A DNA stretch of 64,000 bases from Pseudomonas prosekii (GCF_900105155.1 NZ_LT629762.1:1-64000), one strand, 5' to 3'; shown: positions 9,481 through 18,242, counted from the stretch's first letter. Numbers and translations are program-made. The notes: generated by a model not told the origin, from the sequence alone.

Positions 9481-11136
9481 ATGACTCAAGTCACGCGTCT
9501 GCCTGCTCTCGTCTCCCTGAACCAACTGGGTTTCCAGTTTGCCAACGGCGAGACACTTTTCGATTCACTGAACCTCAGCTTCGACCGCGTCCCCAGCGCT
9601 ATCGTCGGGCGCAATGGCGTCGGCAAAAGCGTGCTCGGACGCTTGATTGCCGGGCAACTCACACCCACCGCCGGCAGCCTGACTCGCCAAGCCAGCGTCG
9701 CTTATGTCGCGCAAACGTTTCCAATCATTGAAGGGCAAACCGTCGCCGAATCCACCGGTTGCGCCCCAGCGCTGCAAGCCCTCGCGCGATTGAATCTCGG
9801 GCACGCCTCCAGTGAGGATTTCGACACTCTGGCCGACCGTTGGGATTTGCCTGAGCGGCTGCGGCAGTTGCTGGACGAGGCTGGTCTTGCGGACATTGCT
9901 TTTGAGCAACTGACGCAACAGTTGAGCGGCGGCCAGCAAGCCTGCATCGCACTGATCGGCGCGATGCTTGGGCAGGCGCAACTTCTGGTGCTGGATGAGC
10001 CGACCAACCACCTCGACGCAGCGGGACGACATTGGCTGATGCGCAGGCTCGACATGTGGCGCGGCGGTTTGATCGTGATCAGCCATGACCGGCAACTGTT
10101 GAACCGCATGCAGCGCATTGTCGAGATAACGCCGCATGGGGCGAGCGTGTTCAGCGGCGATTACTCGGCGTTTCAGCAGCAACGCACTATCGAAAACGCA
10201 GCCGTGCAACGAGTCCTTGATCAGGCTCGCAGCGAACGCACACGCGAGCGCAGTCGTTTGCAGCGTGAGCACGACACGGTGCAGCGCCGCGCCGCGTCCA
10301 CGCGCAAAAAGGCTGATATCGCCAATGTCTCGGGGTTTGAACGAGCGCGGATAAAAAGCGCAGCGGCGGACGCCATGGGGCCGGTGCGCCAAGCGCATCA
10401 ATCGCGCAAAAACGCGCTTGATCAGCAGGTGCGACAGGCACACGCCAAGGTGTTGCCGGATGAATGCGTAGTGGTCAACCTGCCCGGCGCCGAGGTACCG
10501 GCGACGCGCCAGGTGCTGACGCTGATCAACGCGCAATTACCCTGGCTCGCCGCCGACCAACCCGCCACGTATGTGTCTCTGAATATTTGTGGCCCGCTGC
10601 GCATTGCGGTCAGCGGTCCGAATGGCTGCGGCAAATCGACCTTGTTGCGAATGCTCGCTGGCCAATTCTCGCCGATCAGCGGTGCATGCATTACGCATGT
10701 GCCGAGCGCGTTTCTCGATCAGCAATTGGCGTTGCTGGACGATCGGCGTGCAGTGGTCGAGCAGTTGGGCTTGCTGGACACGCCGCTGGCGGAAGGCCTG
10801 TTGCGAAGTTATCTGGCGAATCTGCAACTCGAAGCCAGCCGAGTCACCCGGCCCAGCGGTTCATTGAGTGGTGGTGAACGGCTGAAAGCGGCGCTCGCCA
10901 TCGCCTTATGGCGCAAGGTGCCGGCGCAATTATTGTTGCTGGACGAACCGACCAATCATCTGGACCTGCAATCCATCGAGGCATTCGAGCACGCCTTGCG
11001 CAGCTTCCCCGGCGCGATCATCGCGGTGTCTCACGATCCGGCGTTTCTCGCGGCGCTGGACCCGAGCCACACGCTGCAATGTCAGGCGTCTGGCTGGCAA
11101 TTGCAGCCGGTCACGCGCAACCAACCGACGAACTGA
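9481..11136 (+). CDS. ABC-F family ATPase (ribosome-associated type)
   Basis: 551 residues with two ABC domains and no membrane segment. Walker A sites are GRNGVGKSVLGR (about residue 42) and GPNGCGKSTLLR (about 385); signatures are LSGGQQACIAL and LSGGERLKAALA; both Walker B sites read LDEPTNHLD. The linker (about 245-330) is rich in arginine and lysine and predicted coiled coil. ABC-F proteins act on the ribosome to relieve stalling or protect against antibiotics. The ATG at 9481 follows a GGAGGT site. It is distinct from Uup by lacking a long C-terminal coiled coil; its exact subfamily is not settled here. Confidence 0.88.
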   Translation: MTQVTRLPALVSLNQLGFQFANGETLFDSLNLSFDRVPSAIVGRNGVGKSVLGRLIAGQLTPTAGSLTRQASVAYVAQTFPIIEGQTVAESTGCAPALQALARLNLGHASSEDFDTLADRWDLPERLRQLLDEAGLADIAFEQLTQQLSGGQQACIALIGAMLGQAQLLVLDEPTNHLDAAGRHWLMRRLDMWRGGLIVISHDRQLLNRMQRIVEITPHGASVFSGDYSAFQQQRTIENAAVQRVLDQARSERTRERSRLQREHDTVQRRAASTRKKADIANVSGFERARIKSAAADAMGPVRQAHQSRKNALDQQVRQAHAKVLPDECVVVNLPGAEVPATRQVLTLINAQLPWLAADQPATYVSLNICGPLRIAVSGPNGCGKSTLLRMLAGQFSPISGACITHVPSAFLDQQLALLDDRRAVVEQLGLLDTPLAEGLLRSYLANLQLEASRVTRPSGSLSGGERLKAALAIALWRKVPAQLLLLDEPTNHLDLQSIEAFEHALRSFPGAIIAVSHDPAFLAALDPSHTLQCQASGWQLQPVTRNQPTN

Positions 11137-11208
11137 CCTGTGTATTTTTTGCACGATAGCCAAGGGCTTCTATAGTTGATGTGAACACGAATCAGCCACG
11201 GTGGTGCC

Positions 11209-11430
11209 ATGGAAGACATTTTCGTCGTGAAGCGCTGCAACAAGATCATCATCCATGGCCGCCGCGCTGGAGAAGTCAGCCACACGCCGCCCGAAGCGGC
11301 GGTCTGGTTTCGCATCGCTGACACCCGCACCCGCGGCTTTATCGGCGACGGTTTTGATCTGGAAGAAGACGCGCGACGTGAATGCCGGCAGCTTAATGCC
11401 AAGTCGCAAGTCACGGCCCGACAAGGCTAA
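11209..11430 (+). CDS. Hypothetical protein, 73 aa
   Basis: A short complete frame beginning MEDIFVVKRCNKIIIHGRRA with a charged C-terminal half (LEEDARRECRQL). No signal peptide, membrane helix or known motif. It starts about 70 bases after the ABC-F stop and could be cotranscribed. Such short soluble proteins are common in fluorescent pseudomonads. No function is proposed. Confidence 0.6.
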   Translation: MEDIFVVKRCNKIIIHGRRAGEVSHTPPEAAVWFRIADTRTRGFIGDGFDLEEDARRECRQLNAKSQVTARQG

Positions 11431-11543
11431 AGCGCCGGTCTACACTTATTATTTAAGCTGAAGGACCAGCGACGCCACCGGCAGAGCTCGCACCCGCGGG
11501 CCCTTTGTTGCATTGCCAGGTTTTCTCTCAACGGAGGTGTGTC

Positions 11544-11774
11544 ATGTCCGAAAAAGAGTCCATCACCACCCTGCTCACCCTGCTTGACTCCCGTCAGGCG
11601 CGTCTCGCTGCAGCCTGCAAAGAAATTGCCGACTGGGTTGATCACCAGGGCGGGCACCCGACGGCGCTGAAAATCCGTGATCGCCTGAACGACATCGAAA
11701 AGGACACGCCGCTGATTCGCAGCACGCTGTCTTCGTTGCGTCCGGTCGAGCGACCACTGCCACGGTTCAGATAA
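11544..11774 (+). CDS. Hypothetical protein, 76 aa
   Basis: The ATG at 11544 follows a strong CGGAGGTG ribosome-binding site, which decides against an upstream in-frame start. The product begins MSEKESITTLLTLLDSRQAR, is largely helical and ends in a proline/arginine-rich tail. No motif is recognised. Confidence 0.65.
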   Translation: MSEKESITTLLTLLDSRQARLAAACKEIADWVDHQGGHPTALKIRDRLNDIEKDTPLIRSTLSSLRPVERPLPRFR

Positions 11775-11807
11775 CTTGCCCGCCGCGCATTGCTCGACGG
11801 GCAGTAA

Positions 11808-12026
11808 TCAGTTGGCCGGCGGCACCTCAAGCGGCTCGTCGCCGTCGCGACTATTGATAAACGCGTTCCAACGCACGTAAGCGTCGTGTTGGCGTTTGAC
11901 CGCGTCCTCCCAAAGCGGGCCGGACACTGAGCGGGATGAAATCAATTGCATCATTTCTGATGTTGCAGCATCCAGATTCATCAAAAGCTCGTGTGACTTG
12001 ATCCGGAAATCATCGACTGATGTCAT
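11808..12026 (-). CDS. Hypothetical protein, 72 aa
   Basis: Complete minus-strand frame beginning MTSVDDFRIKSHELLMNLDA, predicted mostly helical, with an acidic/proline C-terminus. It converges on the 76-residue gene. Function not recognised. Confidence 0.6.
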   Translation of the reverse strand: MTSVDDFRIKSHELLMNLDAATSEMMQLISSRSVSGPLWEDAVKRQHDAYVRWNAFINSRDGDEPLEVPPAN

Positions 12027-12246
12027 TTATATCAACCCCATCTGACTTGCTCGCCGACGGCGAAGCAATTGCGTGTGAGGGAATTGAGTCAGGAACATTT
12101 GAATGATTCCTGTTAGCCGATAACCGGTAGCGCGCCAGGTGAATCGCTTGAGCGCTCGCGGCCGGGACTTTTCTTGCACATCCCTTTCACATCGCGTTCA
12201 CAACCCAAGCTCTACTGTGGACCCACTCCTTTTGATAAATCCCCTT

Positions 12247-12273
12247 GGCCCGCCCGCATGCGGGCCTTTTTTT
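12247..12273 (+). terminator. Strong intrinsic terminator with no plus-strand gene before it
   Basis: The palindrome GCCCGCATGCGGGC (12252-12265), extended by GG and CC-type pairs, is followed by seven T residues. It points along the plus strand, but the preceding 220 bases contain no plausible coding frame. It may end a small RNA. Confidence 0.7.
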
Positions 12274-12309
12274 GTCTGGATTTCGAGCAGCGAACTGAAA
12301 CGCGCGGAA

Positions 12310-12678
12310 TCACCACTGCCAGAAACGCTTGGGCGGCTTCATGAATGAACACATGAGGCCAAGCGCTGCTCGTCCAGTCACGTCCTGTTCCATTGGGTCT
12401 TGAGCCAAGCGAATTTCTTTTTGATACTCCGGCGATTTTTCGGCGAGCAGTGCTTCCTCACCCACCTCGGCGGGTAACTGCATGTCAGGGTCATCGATGG
12501 CGTTCCGAATTGTGAATTCGATGCCAGGATACACGTGAGTGCATGCTCTCTGCGCTGCGACGAGTGTCACTGCCATCTCGCGTTCGGTCATTTCCTCTGC
12601 CGAGGAAAACGGTACAACGCTTAAACCCATAACCGCGACGCCGAATCCAAAAACAGTCATTTTCATCATTGAAATCAA
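12310..12678 (-). CDS. Putative secreted protein, about 120 aa, function unknown
   Basis: The product has a signal-peptide-like start (MKMTVFGFGVAVMGLS followed by a small-residue cleavage region near SSA-EE) and a mature part of about 95 residues with two cysteines (QRACTH and LMCSFM) that could form a disulphide. The frame can start at TTG 12678, which has an ideally spaced GGAG, or at ATG 12669 or 12666. I give the longest form. It is downstream of tRNA-Leu but separated from it by a terminator. Function is not recognised. Confidence 0.6.
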   Translation of the reverse strand: MISMMKMTVFGFGVAVMGLSVVPFSSAEEMTEREMAVTLVAAQRACTHVYPGIEFTIRNAIDDPDMQLPAEVGEEALLAEKSPEYQKEIRLAQDPMEQDVTGRAALGLMCSFMKPPKRFWQW

Positions 12679-12723
12679 AACTCAAGCTCCTTGCTAGTGA
12701 TAAATGGCGAACCCGGAAACGAC

Positions 12724-12757
12724 AAAGGCCTGCATGAGAAACCTCATGCAGGCCTTT
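12724..12757 (-). terminator. Terminator after tRNA-Leu
   Basis: AAAGGCCTGCATGAG and CTCATGCAGGCCTTT form a perfect 15-bp stem with loop AAAC, nine bases beyond the tRNA-Leu CCA end. It can work in both directions. Confidence 0.85.
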
Positions 12758-12765
12758 GATAAATA

Positions 12766-12852
12766 TGGTGCCCGAAGCCGGAATCGAACCGGCACGCCCT
12801 TACGAGCGGGGGATTTTAAGTCCCATGCGTCTACCAATTTCGCCATTCGGGC
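12766..12852 (-). tRNA. tRNA-Leu (anticodon TAA)
   Basis: 87 nt including encoded CCA. The acceptor stem GCCCGAA pairs with TTCGGGC, the anticodon loop reads CTTAAAA giving TAA, a long class II variable arm (CGCTCGTAAGGGCG region) is present, and the T-loop GGTTCGATTCC is canonical. Confidence 0.95.
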
Positions 12853-13116
12853 GGTAGCGCGGTGAAGCGGTCTGAGCGTCGCGACAGCTGTTTGGCTTGG
12901 CGACAGTTCTGACGCTGGTGCAGCGGAGGTGGAAATATATACATCCCTCCCCCGTGAAGCAAGTTCGCATATGCACTTTTCAAGACTAAATGCCTCAATG
13001 CGGCGCACAGGAAAAAGCTTGATAGATCAAAGGACTACGAAATACGGCAAGGAACAAGGTCGAGGTTGCCGCAGCTACGGAGTGAAAAGCTTGAATCCGC
13101 GCACCCAACCCCGTGC

Positions 13117-13596
13117 TCACTCCAGATAAAACGCGCAGCCAGCGGCTTCTTTACTGTTGCATTCAAGCATTGTCGGCAAAGCACCGTCGGCAGATTTGCT
13201 CCACTGCGAGGCCAGTTCGATCCACATCCCTTGTTGGTAGTTTTTACCCAAGTCCAGGCGCATCGCCAAAAATTGCCCTCCCGACAGCTCATACATGCAG
13301 CTACTCAGAATCCCGAGGCCGTTGTATTCGTCCTTGGTCAGCACGAATAAGCCTTTGTGGAAGTCCTTGACCCGATCATTTTGCCCATCAGCCACGGCTC
13401 CGATCCATTCAACGCCATCCGTACTCGCGGGCGCGGTAAAGATCCCTGCATTGTTGTGAATATCCTGTGGCAGCGGGCATGATTCCTCGCTGTCCGGCCA
13501 GACCGATGTTCGAAAATATTGACTCTGTGCAGTCGCGGAAATCGAAAGAAGCAGCGATGACAAGCAAACAAGCCTCACAAAAATAAGTCTGAACAC
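13117..13596 (-). CDS. Secreted DUF3757-like protein, 159 aa
   Basis: A signal peptide (hydrophobic residues about 5-20, cleavage near ATA-QS) is followed by a small domain with the order CPLPQDI, a GIFTAP segment and VEWIGAV, the pattern I associate with DUF3757 proteins. Four cysteines (in ESCPL, SSCMY, LECNS, AGCAF) could form two disulphides in the periplasm. It sits between tRNA-Cys and tRNA-Leu on the same strand as both. Function of the family is unknown; the family call is moderate. Confidence 0.6.
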   Translation of the reverse strand: MFRLIFVRLVCLSSLLLSISATAQSQYFRTSVWPDSEESCPLPQDIHNNAGIFTAPASTDGVEWIGAVADGQNDRVKDFHKGLFVLTKDEYNGLGILSSCMYELSGGQFLAMRLDLGKNYQQGMWIELASQWSKSADGALPTMLECNSKEAAGCAFYLE

Positions 13597-13766
13597 AACC
13601 GCCCTCCGGTCAGAAATGGGGAAGGAGGCTTAGATAGCATTCGCCAGATTATTTATATGTAGGACTTATCCGATATTGAGTAAGAATTCCTGTTGACCGT
13701 GATCGGAAGGATCCTTGAGCACTGCCCGAAAACGTCACGTTGCCGGTAGTTTCCAACACACATAAA

Positions 13767-13801
13767 AAAAGCCCCGTAGATCATTGATCTACAGGGCTTT
13801 T
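13767..13801 (-). terminator. Terminator after tRNA-Cys
   Basis: AAAAGCCC-GTAGATCA pairs with TGATCTAC-GGGCTTTT with a single C/A mismatch, directly beyond the tRNA-Cys 3' end. A and T runs on both sides make it bidirectional. Confidence 0.85.
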
Positions 13802-13806
13802 AAAAG

Positions 13807-13880
13807 TGGAGGCCGAGGTCGGAATCGAACCGGCGTAGGCGGATTTGCAATCCGCTGCATAACCATTTTGCTACTCGGCC
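13807..13880 (-). tRNA. tRNA-Cys (anticodon GCA)
   Basis: 74 nt including CCA. The acceptor stem GGCCGAG pairs with CTCGGCC, anticodon loop ATTGCAAAT gives GCA, T-arm CCGGTTCGATTCCGA is canonical. Confidence 0.95.
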
Positions 13881-14010
13881 TCAAACATCGGATGTCAGTA
13901 GCACGACACCAGACGCATACAAACGTTGAGTTTCGAGAGACAATTCAATCACTCTCTAACTCTTTGAAAACATTGAGCTTTTTCAGCGGTCAGTGCTTTC
14001 GATGGCGTGA

Positions 14011-14039
14011 ATTATGTACTGAATTGCCGAGGGTGGCAA
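14011..14039 (-). promoter_or_regulatory. Candidate promoter of tRNA-Cys
   Basis: On the minus strand TTGCCA and CATAAT are separated by 17 bases. The -35 box is preceded by ATCAAGGGG, the same context as in front of tRNA-Gly at 42339. The predicted start lies about 125 bases before the tRNA. Confidence 0.55.
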
Positions 14040-14162
14040 CCCCTTGATTTCAAAAAAAATTCTCCGGGGTTGAAGACAGCGCGACAGGGAGGTTTTCATC
14101 CTGGCTTCACGCAGGCACCATCACTCCCGCCGTTCGCGCCCATTGTTCAACGGAGACTCGCC

Positions 14163-15008
14163 ATGCCCGCCACTGTTGTTTACCGCCCGATGACCGATGC
14201 CGATCTGCCGGCCGCCCTCGCCCTGTCCGAGCAATTGAAGTGGCCACATCGGCTGGACGACTGGGCGATGCTGCTGCGGCTCAGCCTCGGTTTTGTTGCG
14301 CTGGATGGGGAACGTCTGATCGGTACGGCATTCACCTGCCCTCAAGGTGATTACGCAACGATTGGCCTGGTGATTGTCAGCAGCGATTACCAAGGCAAAG
14401 GCATCGGTCGCGCGTTGATGGAACTGGCGCTGGATGCTTGTCAGACGCGAACGCCAATTCTCAACGCCACCCGCGCCGGCGCGCTGCTGTATGTCAGTCA
14501 GGGTTTTGTCGAATTCGGGCAGATTGCGCAGCATCAGGGCTTGGCGCACGCCCCTGCCCTGCAACCATTGGCTGACTCGGAAACTTGCCGCCCGTTGAAG
14601 GGTGCCGATCAGCCGCGAGTGCTGGAGCTGGCGAATGCAGCGACCCGAATGGACCGTGGCGCTGTGCTTGATGTTCTGTTTGACGCCGTCGACTATTCGC
14701 TCGGCATCGAAAGCGAAGGCCGGTTGCGCGCCTTTGCCCTGTTGCGTGTTTGCGGACGGGGTTTGAGTATTGGCCCGGTGGTTGCGGAGAATCTCGATCA
14801 GGCCCGTCATTTGATCGCAGTTTTGCTCGCGCAGGTGCCGGGTGAGTTCGTGCGCATCGATATCCCGGCCGATGGCGGGTTGGGTGATTGGCTGGAAACC
14901 GTCGGCCTGATGGCAGTTGATAGCGTTACCCAAATGGCTCGCGGCGGCCCACCGCAAGTAACCGGTGATGTGCGTCAGTTTGCGCTGGTGAGCCAGGCGA
15001 TTGGTTGA
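14163..15008 (+). CDS. GNAT family N-acetyltransferase, 281 aa
   Basis: The N-terminal half is a GNAT fold: the acetyl-CoA-binding loop is YQGKGIGRALME near residue 78-89, preceded by the beta-strand ATIGLVIVSS. The C-terminal half (about 145-281) looks like a second, degenerate GNAT-type domain of the kind seen in two-domain acetyltransferases. The ATG at 14163 has GGAG upstream; longer in-frame extensions lack one. Substrate unknown. Monocistronic. Confidence 0.85.
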   Translation: MPATVVYRPMTDADLPAALALSEQLKWPHRLDDWAMLLRLSLGFVALDGERLIGTAFTCPQGDYATIGLVIVSSDYQGKGIGRALMELALDACQTRTPILNATRAGALLYVSQGFVEFGQIAQHQGLAHAPALQPLADSETCRPLKGADQPRVLELANAATRMDRGAVLDVLFDAVDYSLGIESEGRLRAFALLRVCGRGLSIGPVVAENLDQARHLIAVLLAQVPGEFVRIDIPADGGLGDWLETVGLMAVDSVTQMARGGPPQVTGDVRQFALVSQAIG

Positions 15009-15046
15009 GCACGGCAGCTCTTTTGACTTAGGCCTGCTGCGCAGTC

Positions 15047-15076
15047 CAACGCGAGCAAGCTCGCTCGCCACAGGCA
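15047..15076. repeat. Single REP unit
   Basis: A lone REP core, cgcgagcaagctcgctcgcc, lies between the convergent acetyltransferase and AraC genes. Confidence 0.6.
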
Positions 15077-15096
15077 TTTTGTTTGATTGGGCAGTC

Positions 15097-16002
15097 CTAT
15101 AAACCTACAGCCACGCTTGCGCGCAACCGCTGCCGGTATTCGCTCGGGGTTTCGTGCATTTCGTGGCGGAAGTGCCGGTTGAAATTCGACAGATTCGCGT
15201 AGCCCACTTCAAAACAGATATTCGACACGCTGAGGCCGCTCTGTGCGAGCAATCGGCAGGCGCGCTGCACGCGCAGTTTGCGGGTCAGGTCGACGAAAGT
15301 GTGGCCGGTCGAGCGTTTGAAGAATTTCGAGAACGCCGGTTCGCTCATCTGCAGGCGCTGGGCGATCACTGACAGGCGCAGTTCATCGCCGAGGTCGTTG
15401 AGGATGTAGTCGAACACGATGCTCATGCGCTCGGCAGTCAGGGCATCGAGCATCGGCGCGTAGTGCAGGCTGGCGAGGGTTTTGCGTTCGCGTTCGGGCG
15501 CTGCGGCCAGCACTTGCAGCAGCGCAAGGAACAGGCATAACCGCTCAAACCCCTGGCTCTGGCCAATTTGCTCAAGCAACTGCGCGGCTTTCTCACGCGT
15601 GGCACCGCTGAACTCAACACCTTGCGCCGCTTGGCGAAACAGACTTTGCAGCTCACTGAGTTCAGGCACCAGATTGCGCAGTTGCATCAACGCCTGACCA
15701 TCGAACTGCAACACCACGTCGCGTCCGGCAATCATCTCGCCTTTGCCCAGGTCGCTGATCCAGTCGTGGGGCAATCCCGGCCCGATCAGCGCGACGTGCC
15801 CCGCCTCGAACAGACCAATGTAATCGCCCGCGAGCAAGCGGCCGCTGCCCTCGCGGATCAGGTGAATTTCGAATTCGGGATGATGATTCCAGCGCGCCAG
15901 ATCAAACGGATAGTCGTGCTGATACCAGCGAAAGCTGTGCTGCGGCTCGTTGAGGATCACTTCGAGCGCCGCTGGTTTTTCCGCCATGGTGGTCGAGCTC
16001 AT
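15097..16002 (-). CDS. AraC family regulator, MtlR-like (polyol use)
   Basis: 301 residues. An N-terminal cupin-like sensing domain (about 15-150, with WNHHPEFEIHLI and GLPHDW) is followed by two AraC helix-turn-helix motifs (about 205-300; second ends ETPSEYRQRL). Length and domain plan agree with MtlR, the mannitol/sorbitol/arabitol activator of P. fluorescens. It is divergent from a sorbitol-dehydrogenase-type SDR, which supports a polyol role. The usual transporter genes are not adjacent. I take the ATG at 16002; an ATG at 15987 is possible. Confidence 0.8.
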   Translation of the reverse strand: MSSTTMAEKPAALEVILNEPQHSFRWYQHDYPFDLARWNHHPEFEIHLIREGSGRLLAGDYIGLFEAGHVALIGPGLPHDWISDLGKGEMIAGRDVVLQFDGQALMQLRNLVPELSELQSLFRQAAQGVEFSGATREKAAQLLEQIGQSQGFERLCLFLALLQVLAAAPERERKTLASLHYAPMLDALTAERMSIVFDYILNDLGDELRLSVIAQRLQMSEPAFSKFFKRSTGHTFVDLTRKLRVQRACRLLAQSGLSVSNICFEVGYANLSNFNRHFRHEMHETPSEYRQRLRASVAVGL

Positions 16003-16090
16003 CACGATCACGCCTTTGTTATTTTTTTGGTACGGCAAGAATCCCACTGCGATACAGGCCTTGGCTAGCTCGACGTTTGGCGGCGGCTGA

Positions 16091-16126
16091 TACTTTTTTT
16101 CCTTCGACCTTGCGGTTAAAAAAGTA
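16091..16126. promoter_or_regulatory. Inverted repeat in the divergent AraC/SDR control region
   Basis: TACTTTTTT (16091) and AAAAAAGTA (16118) are inverted around 18 bases, midway between the two divergent genes. It may be an operator or a structured leader; no specific match is claimed. Confidence 0.35.
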
Positions 16127-16242
16127 CCAGTCAGGTGTTGGCCGATGATTTGTGAGGCGCTGGTCGAGCTGCTGTAATCGGCTCGCCATTGCGGCTGACA
16201 ACAATAAATTCCTGCTGCCGACGCTGCAGAGCGGAGAACACC

Positions 16243-17016
16243 ATGAAACGTTTGCAAGGTAAAAGCACCCTGATCACCGGTTCGGCGCGCGGCATTGGTC
16301 GCGCCTTCGCCCAAGCCTATATCGACGAAGGCGCGACCGTGGCCATCGCTGATATCAACCTCGAACGTGCGCAAATCACCGCTGGCGAGCTGGGCCCGAA
16401 TGCCTACGCCGTGGCAATGGACGTCACTGACCAGACCTCTATCGACGCCGCCATCGCCACGGTGGTCGGCAAGGTCGGCAAGCTCGACATCCTGATCAAC
16501 AACGCCGCGCTGTTTGACCTCGCGCCTATCACCGAGATCACCCGCGACAGCTTCGATCGGCTGTTCTCGATCAACGTCGCCGGCACGCTGTTTACCCTGC
16601 AGGCTGCCGCGCGGCAAATGATCGCGCAGGGGCATGGCGGCAAAATCATCAACATGGCCAGTCAGGCCGGGCGGCGCGGTGAAGCGTTGGTGGCGGTGTA
16701 TTGCGCGAGCAAAGCAGCGGTGATCAGCCTGACCCAATCGGCCGGGCTGAACCTGATCAAGCACCGGATCAACGTCAACGCGATTGCTCCGGGCGTGGTC
16801 GATGGCGAGCACTGGGACGGCGTCGACGCGTTGTTTGCCAAGTACGAAAACCGCCCGCTCGGCGAGAAGAAAAAACTCGTCGGCGACGATGTGCCGCTGG
16901 GGCGCATGGCGACGGCGCAAGACTTGGTCGGGATGGCGATTTTCCTCGCTTCGGCGGAAAGCGATTACATCGTCGCGCAGACCTATAACGTCGATGGCGG
17001 CAACTGGATGAGCTGA
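16243..17016 (+). CDS. Sorbitol dehydrogenase-type SDR (SmoS-like, L-iditol 2-dehydrogenase)
   Basis: 257 residues, classical short-chain dehydrogenase. NAD-binding TGSARGIG near residue 12, the NNAA motif at about 85, catalytic S-Y-K with YCASK near 152, and the segment APGVVDGEHWDGVD that I recognise from SmoS-type sorbitol dehydrogenases of alpha-proteobacteria. It should oxidise D-sorbitol to fructose or related polyols. The ATG at 16243 follows GCGGAGAACACC. Divergent from an MtlR-like regulator; no ABC transporter follows, which is unusual for this pathway. Confidence 0.85.
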   Translation: MKRLQGKSTLITGSARGIGRAFAQAYIDEGATVAIADINLERAQITAGELGPNAYAVAMDVTDQTSIDAAIATVVGKVGKLDILINNAALFDLAPITEITRDSFDRLFSINVAGTLFTLQAAARQMIAQGHGGKIINMASQAGRRGEALVAVYCASKAAVISLTQSAGLNLIKHRINVNAIAPGVVDGEHWDGVDALFAKYENRPLGEKKKLVGDDVPLGRMATAQDLVGMAIFLASAESDYIVAQTYNVDGGNWMS

Positions 17017-17074
17017 TCGAGTACCCGCGCAGCCGGTTCGGCTGGTATTGTGCAGCGCTGTGAAAATACGCCGC

Positions 17075-17527
17075 ATGACTGTGAGGGAATTGACGTTGAG
17101 TAATGATGAAAAGTTGACTGGCGACCTGTTCGAAGTCGATAAGCGCCTGGGCCTCAAACCCGTGGTCGACTTCAACAACTATCTGCGGATGGCCTTCGGT
17201 GACGGCAAATGCACGTGCATCCGTTGCGTCGAAACCGCCGGTGACCAGACCGATTACGAGTATCAGCACACCTTCAACCTCGACGGCCAGGTGCTCAACC
17301 GCCGCTTCGCTTCCACCGCCGGAAGCGACGTTTTAATGGTGTTGAAGAAGGCTTGGCTGTCGTATTCCAAAGCGGAGCTGGAGGTTTACGGCAACCTGGC
17401 GCTCGACACGGTCAAGGAATTCGTCGAGCCACAGTTGCACAAACGCCTGCAACCGTTGTTCCTCGCCAGCGGTCTGGTCAAGGACGTCGACGGTAACCTG
17501 CAATTGCAACAACAACTGGCGGCCTGA
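17075..17527 (+). CDS. Conserved-looking hypothetical protein, about 150 aa
   Basis: A soluble alpha/beta protein without signal peptide. A cysteine cluster GKCTCIRCVE near residue 50 could bind metal or form disulphides. The start is uncertain: ATG at 17075 or TTG at 17096, the latter having GAGGGAA about nine bases upstream and giving a product beginning SNDEKLTGDLF. The gene follows the SDR by 59-80 bases and could be cotranscribed. Function not recognised. Confidence 0.6.
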   Translation: MTVRELTLSNDEKLTGDLFEVDKRLGLKPVVDFNNYLRMAFGDGKCTCIRCVETAGDQTDYEYQHTFNLDGQVLNRRFASTAGSDVLMVLKKAWLSYSKAELEVYGNLALDTVKEFVEPQLHKRLQPLFLASGLVKDVDGNLQLQQQLAA

Positions 17528-17588
17528 CCCAGCACCGGGAGACATCTTAATGCCCCCCGATGCTGCCAGTTGCGAGTCCCTGAACGGA

Positions 17589-18242
17589 TTACTTGGGCTG
17601 GGCCACAGTGCGCAGATAAGGTTTCACCGTGGTGAAACCTTCGGGGTATTTCTTGCGTGCGTCTTCATCGGAAACCGAAGTCGGGATGATCACGTCGTCG
17701 CCCGGACGCCAGTTCACCGGGGTCGCCACCGTGTGTTTGGCGTTCAGTTGCAGCGCGTCGAGCAGGCGTAATACTTCGTCAAAATTGCGCCCGGCGCTCA
17801 TCGGGTAGATGAGCATTGCCTTGACCTTCTTGTCCGGGCCGATGATGAACACCGAGCGCACCGTCGCGTTGTCCACGGCGGTGCGCGTGCCGCCGCTGGC
17901 GTTCGGGTGGATCATGTCGTAGAGCTTGGCGACCACCAGATTCTCGTCACCGATCATCGGGTAATTGACCGCGTGGCCCTGGGTCTCTTCGATGTCCTTG
18001 GCCCAGCTGGCGTGGTTGCTGACCGGGTCGACGCTGAGCCCGACGACCTTGGTGTTGCGCTTGTCGAACTCCGGTTTGAGCCCGGCCATATAGCCCAGTT
18101 CAGTGGTGCAGACCGGGGTGAAGTCCTTCGGATGGGAAAACAGAATCGCCCATTTATCGCCGATCCATTGGTGGAAATTCAGTGTGCCTTCAGTGCTTTC
18201 AACGGTGAAGTCCGGTGCCTCGTCGCCAATACGGATTGCCAT
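17589..18242 (-). CDS. lsfA: 1-Cys peroxiredoxin (Prx6 type, LsfA-like)
   Basis: 217 residues with the peroxidatic cysteine C45 in DFTPVCTTEL and no other cysteine in the protein, the hallmark of the 1-Cys Prx6 class. The C-terminal extension (about 165-217, WRPGDDVIIP) is typical and forms the dimer arm. It reduces hydrogen peroxide and alkyl hydroperoxides in the cytoplasm. The start at 18242 has AAGGAG at optimal distance. The symbol follows the Pseudomonas orthologue name. Confidence 0.92.
   Translation of the reverse strand: MAIRIGDEAPDFTVESTEGTLNFHQWIGDKWAILFSHPKDFTPVCTTELGYMAGLKPEFDKRNTKVVGLSVDPVSNHASWAKDIEETQGHAVNYPMIGDENLVVAKLYDMIHPNASGGTRTAVDNATVRSVFIIGPDKKVKAMLIYPMSAGRNFDEVLRLLDALQLNAKHTVATPVNWRPGDDVIIPTSVSDEDARKKYPEGFTTVKPYLRTVAQPK

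Noticed and set aside
12060..12273. Rsm-type small RNA (RsmX/Y/Z)
   Set aside because: Too few GGA motifs and no GacA upstream activating palindrome.
15097..17178. A 693-codon open minus-strand frame covering the AraC gene and running antisense through the SDR gene
   Set aside because: Only the first part (to 16002) looks like a protein; the rest mirrors the SDR gene in a high-GC frame and lacks a ribosome-binding site.
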